A DNA stretch of 20,665 nt, from positions 1-20,665 of the forward strand of contig JBCCQN010000145.1 in NCBI GenBank assembly GCA_039024315.1. The letters are read 5' to 3'. Of the stretch, positions 1 to 6,831 are shown piece by piece (position 1 is the first letter of the stretch; the number at the start of each line of letters is the position of its first letter). The position numbers and the translations under genes are program-made. The stretch comes from JBCAWW01 sp039024315. Lineage in GTDB: Bacteria; Bacteroidota; Bacteroidia; J057. The notes beneath the pieces were generated by a model, which was given only the letters and a program-made list of their open reading frames with translations, was not told the origin of the DNA and searched no databases.

Positions 1-89
1 ATATTGGTGAAAACACGTTTTAACACCAGTCTGGCGGTCAATAAAATGTCCGGATCGTCATCTACTATCAATATACTCCCGAGACTCAT
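1..89 (-). CDS. Response regulator receiver domain, N-terminus only (gene runs off the left edge)
   Basis: Reading the minus strand from an ATG at 89-87 gives 29 codons, MSLGSILIVDDDPDILLTAR followed by LVLKRVFTN, before the window ends. The ILIVDDDPD stretch is the first beta-strand and acidic cluster (Mg2+ site) of a CheY-like receiver domain. The following LTARLVLKRVF helix resembles NtrC-type (sigma-54 activator) regulators of Bacteroidota, which is family knowledge and not proof, because the phospho-acceptor Asp, AAA+ and Fis domains lie outside the window. It is divergent from the lipoprotein gene at 204, with 114 bp between the starts. The receiver call is secure; the output-domain class is inferred. 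Confidence 0.82.
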   Translation of the reverse strand, partial: MSLGSILIVDDDPDILLTARLVLKRVFTN

Positions 90-203
90 AAAGGCATTGG
101 CTAAAAAAACGTATTTTGAAAAGGCTACTTCGGCTATTTATGCCCTTAATTTACCCAACTTTTGGCAGCTATCTGCCGTGTGGAGAGAAAAAGAACTCCT
201 ACT

Positions 204-1319
204 ATGAAAACACACACACTAATTCTTTTGCTTAGTCTCCTCATAGGATTGATCAGTTGCCGAGAACCCATGCCCGAACCTATGGAAGAGCCTGATCCAA
301 TTGAGGAAGAAGAAAAAGAAGAGGAAGAAGAGGAAGAAGAGGAAGAGGAGATTGTTGAGAAATTACCTTTTGAGGATAAGTGGCCAAGTATCATTACTGC
401 CCAAGGAACAAATCTGATTTTGTGGGTAGAGGATTGCGTTTTGGAGTATGATCCAAGTAGTAAGCAAAGTACCAAATTGTATTGTCCCGACGGGTTAGTC
501 CTAGACCGTTCCTACGATGGTGATAAATACCTTTACTTTAGTATCGATGATAGAGGCTTAAGCCGTTTAGATCTCACTAATGCAGGTTTGCAGCAGCTCA
601 ACAGTTCCAATAGCTGTCTTCCCACAGATTTGATCCCAGCGATAGCGGCAGAAAAAAATGGCTTCCTTTGGTGTGCCTCCGGCACTGTAGTTAGTGGAAA
701 TCCAGTGGACTATACCCTGGGTTCTGGCTTGATTCAATTGGAGTGGGAGACGCAAAACTGTCAACAATGGGATACCACCAATTCGAATATTCCTTTCCAG
801 ACCATCATGAGTATGGACGTAGCGGACGGTAAGCTCTATTTTTCTAACGTGGCAAAGTTTTTATCTGTCTACGACTATGAGATTGAGTACTTGGTACAAT
901 TTGATGGCAGCCAATTTCAGATTATTGATAGTGCCGACATTGCCGCTCCGCTATTAAGAGGGATTGATGCCTTCTCTGATCATGAAGTGAGATACAGCAA
1001 GTATCAGGACAAAGATTACGTTACGGACACTTACGAGGCCTTTGTTTGGGATGCCCTAGCCCAGTCGTCAAGCAAGATTTCGATAAATTCGCTTGGGGCA
1101 GTCAATATTTATTTAGACAGCCAACGCAATGAATATATGCATGGCTTTACTAAGTATGTCAATAACTATAATATGGTGGAAACTATCCCCTTCCTGATTT
1201 ACAACGGCGCTGGGCGCAATTTTAACGGGATAGATAGGTTGAATTCTCTTTATCGCTTTGGTACGGAGGATTCTATTTGGGTGGGGAGCAAATCCTTATA
1301 TCATATGCCAATCCCCTAG
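204..1319 (+). CDS. Predicted lipoprotein with Glu-rich tether and probable beta-propeller
   Basis: The product is 371 aa. I chose the ATG at 204 over the upstream frame at 162 because it begins a lipoprotein signal: MKTHTLILLLSLLIGLIS then Cys19 in a LISC lipobox. Residues 20-33 are Pro/Glu-rich and 34-49 are almost all Glu (one Lys), encoded by a GAA/GAG run, so this is a flexible acidic tether. The remaining ~320 residues have short repeating strands with Asn/Gly turns and phrases such as GLSRLDLTN, NGFLWCASG, DGKLYFSN and EDSIWVGSKSLY. These are reminiscent of two-component-regulator-type propeller blades, but no family is firmly recognised. The acidic stretch after Cys could act as a surface-export signal, as known for some Bacteroidota lipoproteins (inference). 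It converges on the LuxR-type gene and overlaps it by 4 bp. Function unknown. Confidence 0.8.
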   Translation: MKTHTLILLLSLLIGLISCREPMPEPMEEPDPIEEEEKEEEEEEEEEEEIVEKLPFEDKWPSIITAQGTNLILWVEDCVLEYDPSSKQSTKLYCPDGLVLDRSYDGDKYLYFSIDDRGLSRLDLTNAGLQQLNSSNSCLPTDLIPAIAAEKNGFLWCASGTVVSGNPVDYTLGSGLIQLEWETQNCQQWDTTNSNIPFQTIMSMDVADGKLYFSNVAKFLSVYDYEIEYLVQFDGSQFQIIDSADIAAPLLRGIDAFSDHEVRYSKYQDKDYVTDTYEAFVWDALAQSSSKISINSLGAVNIYLDSQRNEYMHGFTKYVNNYNMVETIPFLIYNGAGRNFNGIDRLNSLYRFGTEDSIWVGSKSLYHMPIP

Positions 1320-1963
1320 TCGGCCTTTACCAAGGCAGTCTGGAAAGCATAACGAATGACTTCACTCGCCGAGTTTGCTCCGAGCTTGCGCATTATGTTT
1401 TTGCGATGGGTGTAAACCGTGTGCACGCTAAGAGAGAGGCGTTCCGCAATTTCTTGGGCGGGTACACCCTCTGCCATTTGTTTGACGATTTCAATTTCCC
1501 TCTGGGTAAGACGGGTAGGTTCACAGTCGGCGACTGCTGGATTCATGGTTCGCTCTAACAAAATATCAAGCACTTTGCTGCAAAAAAACTTTTCGCCTTC
1601 TGCTACCGCTCTGATTGCACCCAGAATTTCTTCCTCATCACATTCTTTGAGCAGAAAGCCTAGGACCCCATATTCTAGCACATTGATTACTTGGCGCCTT
1701 TCTAAATCGGAGGAGATAACCAGTACGCTGATTTCGGGTGAGCGTTCGATAAGATCGCGTACCGAATCAGTCGAAAAGGCCTTGCCAGCCCGATAATCAA
1801 TGATGACGACATCTGGTTGGTGCTGAGCTACGCTTTCTTGAAGTTCTTTTTCATTACGCGCCTCGCCGACAACCTGAATGCTCGGGCTATCAGATACTAC
1901 AGCCTTGATCCCTTCTCTAACTAAGAAGGCATTGTCTGCGATGAGTATTTTTGTGGTATCCAC
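1316..1963 (-). CDS. NarL/FixJ-type response regulator (REC + LuxR HTH)
   Basis: The 215-aa product is the usual length for the family. The receiver domain is residues ~5-120: Asp10 is present, but the usual second acidic residue is Asn11. Asp56 (VVIIDY) is the likely phospho-acceptor, Ser84 the switch Ser/Thr and Lys106 (FLLKE) the conserved Lys. The LuxR-type DNA-binding domain is ~150-210, with LTQREIEIVKQMAEG and the recognition helix VHTVYTHRKNIMRKL. The only possible start is the GTG at 1963-1961; an in-frame TAG lies six codons upstream. The partner kinase is not in the window. Its stop shares a CTAG palindrome with the stop of the converging lipoprotein gene. Likely a cytoplasmic transcription regulator; its targets cannot be read from sequence. 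Confidence 0.92.
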   Translation of the reverse strand: MDTTKILIADNAFLVREGIKAVVSDSPSIQVVGEARNEKELQESVAQHQPDVVIIDYRAGKAFSTDSVRDLIERSPEISVLVISSDLERRQVINVLEYGVLGFLLKECDEEEILGAIRAVAEGEKFFCSKVLDILLERTMNPAVADCEPTRLTQREIEIVKQMAEGVPAQEIAERLSLSVHTVYTHRKNIMRKLGANSASEVIRYAFQTALVKAD

Positions 1964-2063
1964 TGATGAAAGCTTATACTACAATTTTACCTACTATTTA
2001 GAATGAATCCAAATCACTTTTGCGTCCACTTTTGGTAAAGTCCGTTTTGTGGCAATTATTTCA

Positions 2064-2071
2064 TAGATTTG
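2064..2071 (+). promoter_or_regulatory. Bacteroidota-type promoter -7 box before the M14 pair
   Basis: TAGATTTG matches the TAnnTTTG -7 consensus exactly and ends 19 bp before the ATG at 2091. A TTTTG at 2045-2049 is the nearest -33-like element, but its 14-bp spacing is shorter than usual, so only the -7 box is well supported. Confidence 0.45.
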
Positions 2072-2090
2072 GCCCTATGAATTAGAACCT

Positions 2091-3701
2091 ATGCGAAAAA
2101 ATTTCATTCTTTTTGCCCTTTTGGCTTGCTCCCTTTCGCTATTTTCTCAAGACACATATTCTACCTACTCTGGCTTGATCGATCGTATCGCCGGTTTAGG
2201 ACGCCGCTCTAACGTACAACTTACATCTTTGGGTTTGACCCCCGCTGCGCGGAACATTTGGTGCTTGCGAATCGGCGGGGAAGAACGAGAGCAATTGCCT
2301 GGCATTGCAATTGTTGCTGGTATGGACGGAACTGGTATTTTTGGCACTGAAATGAGCTTGAGAATTGCCGATGCTGTCAGCAAAGACGAGACCCTGCTCG
2401 AAAAAGTCTCTTTTTACATTATTCCGCTCGCAAATCCGGATGTTTATGCCAACGATCCCACTAAAGTGCGCTATGAAAAACACACCAACGCACAACCTTT
2501 TGACGACGATCGCGATGGGATGATCGATGAAGATCCTTTTGAAGACCTCAATGGGGATCGCCTGATCACCTGGATGCGTATTGAAGATATTGGCGGGGAT
2601 TGGCGCATGCATGATGACGATCCCCGCGTGATGGTTAAGGCAGATCTCTCCAATGGAGAACGTGGAGCCTTTAAAATGATCATTGAAGGAACAGACACCG
2701 ATAAGGATGGATTGCTTAACGAAGACGGAATAGGGGGGATTAACCTCAATCGTAGCCTGCCCTTTAATTATCCTGCTTTCACAGAAGGGGCCGGACCTTA
2801 TCCTACTGCTTCCATCGAAAGCCGTGCTTTGTTGGATATGCTCTATGAGCAATGGAACATCCACACTGTACTCTCCTTTAGTGAATTCAATAACTTAAGC
2901 AAGGCTTGGGAGCCACAGATGCCTTCGCGTGATAGCCGGATTATCAAACGCTTACTGCCTGCTGATGGAGAAGCCTTTGCTTGGGTAGCGCAAAACTATC
3001 AAGATAAAGTACCTTCCAAGGATGCCCCCAAGACAAAAGCCAGTGGCGGAGATTTGATGAGCTGGGCTTATTTTCATTATGGTCGCTACAGCTTCTCCAC
3101 CCCTGCTTGGTGGGTGCCCAAAGTAAAGCAGGATAGCGTCAGTAATGTAGATTTATCCAATGAGACCATTCGTTTTTTGACTTGGGCTCAGCGCAACGGC
3201 CAAGAAAACCTTTGGGTGGACTGGCAAGAATATGATCATCCAGACTTTCCCGATCAAAAAGTAGAAATTGGCGGCATGGTTCCCTATGCTGATGTTTTGC
3301 CTCCTTTTGAAATGGTGGATAGCATCGCTAACGCACACATTGAGTTTGTCAACGACTTAGCTTATATGCTACCGCGGATGGAGCTACGCAATGTGAAAGT
3401 GGAAAAAGTAAGTGGTGATTTATCGCGCATCACAGTTGATCTATACAATGCCGGTACTTTGCCTACCCATACAGCCCTCGGGCAACGCTCAAATTGGGTA
3501 CGCAAGCCGATGGTCGAGTTGATCTTAAATCCTGACGAAGAGCAGTATGTGCTTGCTGGTAAAGCAGTCGAAATCATTGGCCCCATTGCGGGTGATCAGA
3601 CAGTACAAATGAGTTGGTTAGTATGGGGAGATGGTTCTTTAGTGTTGAAGGCCGGTAGCCCAATTTGTGGATTTGCCCAGCAAGTGATAGAACTTCCCTA
3701 A
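2091..3701 (+). CDS. M14-carboxypeptidase-like secreted protein lacking zinc and catalytic residues (predicted pseudoenzyme)
   Basis: The product is 536 aa with a Sec signal (residues 1-19, ending LFSQ). It is colinear with the next gene's M14 protein: RNIWCLRI (54-61), NPDVY (115-119), two acidic calcium-loop-like inserts DDDRDGMIDED (138-148) and DTDKDGLLNEDG (202-213), and LNRSLPFNYP (219-228). Aligned by eye with that paralogue, the zinc ligands His and Glu of its HSNE motif become Asp79 and Gly82, the third ligand His becomes Ser264, and the catalytic Glu becomes Pro338. The frame is intact with no stop or frameshift, so it is not a decayed gene. It is the first gene of a probable operon, 14 bp before the active paralogue. 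Likely a non-catalytic binding or partner protein (inference). An unrelated chemistry at this site cannot be excluded. Confidence 0.85.
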   Translation: MRKNFILFALLACSLSLFSQDTYSTYSGLIDRIAGLGRRSNVQLTSLGLTPAARNIWCLRIGGEEREQLPGIAIVAGMDGTGIFGTEMSLRIADAVSKDETLLEKVSFYIIPLANPDVYANDPTKVRYEKHTNAQPFDDDRDGMIDEDPFEDLNGDRLITWMRIEDIGGDWRMHDDDPRVMVKADLSNGERGAFKMIIEGTDTDKDGLLNEDGIGGINLNRSLPFNYPAFTEGAGPYPTASIESRALLDMLYEQWNIHTVLSFSEFNNLSKAWEPQMPSRDSRIIKRLLPADGEAFAWVAQNYQDKVPSKDAPKTKASGGDLMSWAYFHYGRYSFSTPAWWVPKVKQDSVSNVDLSNETIRFLTWAQRNGQENLWVDWQEYDHPDFPDQKVEIGGMVPYADVLPPFEMVDSIANAHIEFVNDLAYMLPRMELRNVKVEKVSGDLSRITVDLYNAGTLPTHTALGQRSNWVRKPMVELILNPDEEQYVLAGKAVEIIGPIAGDQTVQMSWLVWGDGSLVLKAGSPICGFAQQVIELP

Positions 3702-3715
3702 TTCTCCTGATTACA

Positions 3716-5470
3716 ATGAAGACTTTTATAATATTCTTTTTCTCATTGCTGTTCTTGGGATTGCCCAATTTACAGGCCCAAGAAGATTACCTATTCAAAG
3801 CACTGGGAGCACCTCATGATCCTAAAGTGCCCGTTCGATGGAATCGATACTATGACTACGAGGAAATCGAAGCCATGTGCAAGCAAATGGCTCAAGCCTT
3901 CCCTGAGTTGGTTACCTTGGAAAGCATCGGGCTCTCTTACGAAGAACGTAATATCTGGTGCTTAACAATCACAGACAAAACCATCGGTCAGCCTGATCAA
4001 AAGCCTGGCTTCTATATCGACGGCAATATCCACTCTAATGAGCTTCAGGGCTCTGAGTTTGCCCTTTATACCGCATGGTACTTGATGGAGAACTTTGAAA
4101 ATGTAGCGTATATACGAGAGTTATTAGCCGACAAGGTGTTTTACATCGTACCGACTATCAACCCTGATGCTCGCCATCATTTCTTTCATTCGCCCAATAC
4201 TGCCAATTCTCCTCGCGGAGGTTTGGTGCCCGTTGACAATGATGGAGATGGGCAATACAATGAAGATGGCTATGATGATCTAGACGCCAATGGAGAGATC
4301 ACCCTCATGCGTCGTAAATCACCTAATGGGCGTTGGAAAGTTGATGCTGATGACCCTCGTCGTATGGTACGAGTTACTGGCGACGAAATAGGAGAGTACG
4401 AGGTGTTGGGCTATGAAGGCTTAGACAATGATGGTGATGGCCGTGTAAATGAGGACGGCGTCCCCTTTTCTTATGATCCCAATCGTGATTGGGGGTGGAA
4501 TTGGCAGCCTAATTTTATACAAGGAGGGGCGTATAAATATCCCTTCTCTTTGCCCGAAACACGGGCCGTAGCTGATTTTGTAGACCAACATCCCAATATC
4601 GCTGGTGTCCAGACTTATCATAATTCTGGTGGTATGATTTTGCGTGGGCCTGGTGCCAAAGAGGATGTAGGCCTATACAATCGAAGAGATCTGCAAGTCT
4701 ATGATCAGTTAGGAAAACACGGTTCAGAACTCTTGCCTGGTTATCGATACCTAGTGATATATAAAGATTTGTATTCGGTATATGGAGGGGAGATTGATTG
4801 GTTTTATGGCAGTAAGGGGATATTTTCTTTTTCCAATGAGCTTTGGACTTCCTTTTTGCTTTTCAATAAAGACTATCGCAAAGAAGGGGGGAGCTCGGCG
4901 GCTGATTACTACAAATTTGATAAGTATTTGCTTTTCGAAGAAGCCTTTGTCCCTTGGACCAAATATGAGCATCCTCAATACGGTGAAATAGAAATTGGAG
5001 GCTTTAAGCGGGGCTACCGCCGTCTAGATCCTAGCTTTATTTTGGAAAGCGATGCCCACCGTAATATGGCCTTTACGGTTTACCACGCCGACCAAATGCC
5101 GAAGCTGGAGATCCAAGAAGTAAGTACTCGTGAGCTCAGCAAAAATGTGTTTGAAGTAACGGCTGTCGTGGCAAACAAGCGAGTGATCCCAACCCACTCA
5201 AGCCATGACGTCAAAAATAAGATCACTCGCCCCGATTGGATTAGTATCCGTTCCGCTGAAAAAACGGAAGTATTAGCCGGGATGATCGTAGAAAACCGTG
5301 ATTTTGGTATTAGTAGGGAACAAAAATACCAGCCCGAAAAAATACGCGTAAATAACATTCCCGGTATGAGTACGGTCACTGTCCGTTGGATCGTCAAAGG
5401 CGACGGCCCATATTTGATCGAAGTAAATAGTGTCAAAGGAGGCTTTACCGCCTACTCAACCGCAGAATAA
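3716..5470 (+). CDS. Secreted M14-family zinc carboxypeptidase
   Basis: The product is 584 aa. The ATG at 3716 is preferred over an in-frame Met at 3665 because it opens a Sec signal peptide (residues 1-22, ending NLQAQ), and the upstream start would overlap the previous gene. M14 metallopeptidases remove C-terminal residues using one zinc. Visible site residues are His106 and Glu109 (IHSNE), His302 (QTYHNSGG), catalytic Glu375 (SFSNELW) and the substrate-binding Asn256-Arg257 pair (DPNRDWGW). Two inserts, DNDGDGQYNEDG (174-185) and DNDGDGRVNEDG (237-248), look like DxDxDG calcium loops. The C-terminal ~120 residues form a beta-rich tail without a clear T9SS signal. Periplasmic or outer-surface location is likely. 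It ends 1 bp from the converging amidase gene. Substrate specificity is unknown. Confidence 0.9.
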   Translation: MKTFIIFFFSLLFLGLPNLQAQEDYLFKALGAPHDPKVPVRWNRYYDYEEIEAMCKQMAQAFPELVTLESIGLSYEERNIWCLTITDKTIGQPDQKPGFYIDGNIHSNELQGSEFALYTAWYLMENFENVAYIRELLADKVFYIVPTINPDARHHFFHSPNTANSPRGGLVPVDNDGDGQYNEDGYDDLDANGEITLMRRKSPNGRWKVDADDPRRMVRVTGDEIGEYEVLGYEGLDNDGDGRVNEDGVPFSYDPNRDWGWNWQPNFIQGGAYKYPFSLPETRAVADFVDQHPNIAGVQTYHNSGGMILRGPGAKEDVGLYNRRDLQVYDQLGKHGSELLPGYRYLVIYKDLYSVYGGEIDWFYGSKGIFSFSNELWTSFLLFNKDYRKEGGSSAADYYKFDKYLLFEEAFVPWTKYEHPQYGEIEIGGFKRGYRRLDPSFILESDAHRNMAFTVYHADQMPKLEIQEVSTRELSKNVFEVTAVVANKRVIPTHSSHDVKNKITRPDWISIRSAEKTEVLAGMIVENRDFGISREQKYQPEKIRVNNIPGMSTVTVRWIVKGDGPYLIEVNSVKGGFTAYSTAE

Positions 5471-5471
5471 A

Positions 5472-6776
5472 CTAACGGCCTTGGTTTTTAGCATCTCGTA
5501 GCAGTCCCTCAAACAACCAATTGGCCATCAACTGACGATTCCCCTCAATGACTAAGCGTGCTTGGTCATTGGGGTTTTTTATATTACCGAGCTCGATAAA
5601 GACGGCAGTAGGGTCGGTTTCGCGCAGCATATGAAGATCTCTTGCACTGACGGTTCCTTTATACCCTCGGTTTTTGCGATAATAGTCGTACTTCTCCTTG
5701 AGGGTTTGGCGCATAGTATTAGCCAACCTTTCACTGACTACATCGCCGATCTTGTGAAAAAAATACATATCGATCTGCGATCCTTTATTGTTGGAATCTA
5801 CATGGATGACTACTAAGCGTTGATACCGAACCCCGTTCTTTTTGTTGCGTTTGTAAAGGGCGTTGATTGCATCAGAACGCTGGGTCAGGCGCTTCGATTG
5901 ATTTGTCGGGATTTTAAGATCCACCCAGCAGGTCTCGTCTTTGTCGCATTCGAGTATTTCTCCCGCCCGAATGCCATCATCCTTATCTCTGGTGATCAAA
6001 TAAACCGTTGCTCCGTAAGAGAGTAAGTTCCACGCCAATCGCAAGGAAACATCATAGGCATATTCATCTTCACAAAGGCTGTATTTGCCATATCGGCCTA
6101 CAGCACCAGGATCAGGTCCCCCGTGGCCGCCTACGATGTAGTAAACATAGCCTTTTAGGGCCGTGCTCTGTAAAGGTACTCTTGCATAGTCTGGTCCAAA
6201 AATATCATAGGTGCCTCTGAGCTTTGAGCCATCGGCCATTGTCTTTGGACCATTAGGGACAGGATTGATCCCTGCTGGCGGACTGGGATTGTTGATACTT
6301 TCGGCAATGACTGGGCTGAAGGCAAGCTTTTCTTGAGGGCACTTGAGGCTGTGATAAGGCACCCACAACACTTTATCCTTGCGATAGTCCCCCGCTTTTT
6401 GGCCCGATTGGTACATGACGTCATTAAATGACTCTATATTCTCTGCCCAAGGGCGATCGTTGTTGCCAGTGGTAGAACGGATACTCTTACCATTATAGGC
6501 ATATACCAAGATGGGTAGGAAATAGCTTTTTCCCTCCTTCAAGCCCTGCTTAGGTCGTAGATTGTTGATTTGATAAAAATAACTCAAATTACATGGACTA
6601 CGCAATTGATAGCGGTCCAGCAAAATGTAAGCTCCGTCGCCGCGTTGGGCTTTTACCTTTACGTGAAGTTGAGATTCGGTTTGAGCAAAGCTTGTAGCAG
6701 AAAACGCCATCAATATCATCGATACCAATAGCCAAGCGCGTTTATAATCCATCCTGTGTGTCGAGTCTTTGTTCAA
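5472..6776 (-). CDS. N-acetylmuramoyl-L-alanine amidase (Amidase_3)
   Basis: The product is 434 aa. It has a Sec signal ending ATSFAQ (residue 32); the start could also be Met9 (6752), which gives a more typical signal peptide. The amidase domain is residues ~208-430, with zinc ligands His218 (GGHGGPDPGA), Glu236 (CEDEYAYD, by alignment with the family EKD motif) and His325 (VVIHVDSN), and catalytic Glu395 (VFIELGNIKN). The enzyme cleaves the bond between MurNAc and L-Ala in peptidoglycan, in the periplasm. Residues ~35-100 contain a LysM-like pattern (RGDGAYILLDRYQL then INNLRPKQGLKEG), so a divergent N-terminal wall-binding domain is possible. The linker at 165-185 is Pro/Asn-rich. It lies 55 bp downstream of the dipeptidyl peptidase gene on the same strand. 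Confidence 0.88.
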   Translation of the reverse strand: MNKDSTHRMDYKRAWLLVSMILMAFSATSFAQTESQLHVKVKAQRGDGAYILLDRYQLRSPCNLSYFYQINNLRPKQGLKEGKSYFLPILVYAYNGKSIRSTTGNNDRPWAENIESFNDVMYQSGQKAGDYRKDKVLWVPYHSLKCPQEKLAFSPVIAESINNPSPPAGINPVPNGPKTMADGSKLRGTYDIFGPDYARVPLQSTALKGYVYYIVGGHGGPDPGAVGRYGKYSLCEDEYAYDVSLRLAWNLLSYGATVYLITRDKDDGIRAGEILECDKDETCWVDLKIPTNQSKRLTQRSDAINALYKRNKKNGVRYQRLVVIHVDSNNKGSQIDMYFFHKIGDVVSERLANTMRQTLKEKYDYYRKNRGYKGTVSARDLHMLRETDPTAVFIELGNIKNPNDQARLVIEGNRQLMANWLFEGLLRDAKNQGR

Positions 6777-6784
6777 CGAAAATA

Positions 6785-6825
6785 CTCAGACGTTGACAGG
6801 GTTCCAAACCAAGCCAATGTCTGAG
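6785..6825 (-). terminator. Intergenic hairpin between the peptidase and amidase genes
   Basis: CTCAGACGTTG (6785-6795) pairs with CAATGTCTGAG (6815-6825) over 11 bp with one G-T pair; GGTT/AACC can pair inside the loop. On the minus strand the stem is followed by a short ATTTTC run. It could be a weak terminator, an attenuator or a processing stem. Confidence 0.45.
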
Positions 6826-6831
6826 GGTGTC

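Noticed and set aside
164..177. Small perfect hairpin GGCAG-CTAT-CTGCC before the lipoprotein gene
   Set aside because: A 5-bp stem alone is expected by chance; no T tract or conserved context supports a function.
146..475. A Ser-rich reading frame opposite the lipoprotein gene
   Set aside because: It is the antisense of the GAA/GAG tract (poly-Glu reads as poly-Ser), so it is a shadow of the real gene.
2196..2864. A 222-aa open frame antisense to the first M14 gene
   Set aside because: It lies wholly within a well-supported gene, has no signal, domain or ribosome site, and is explained by codon composition.
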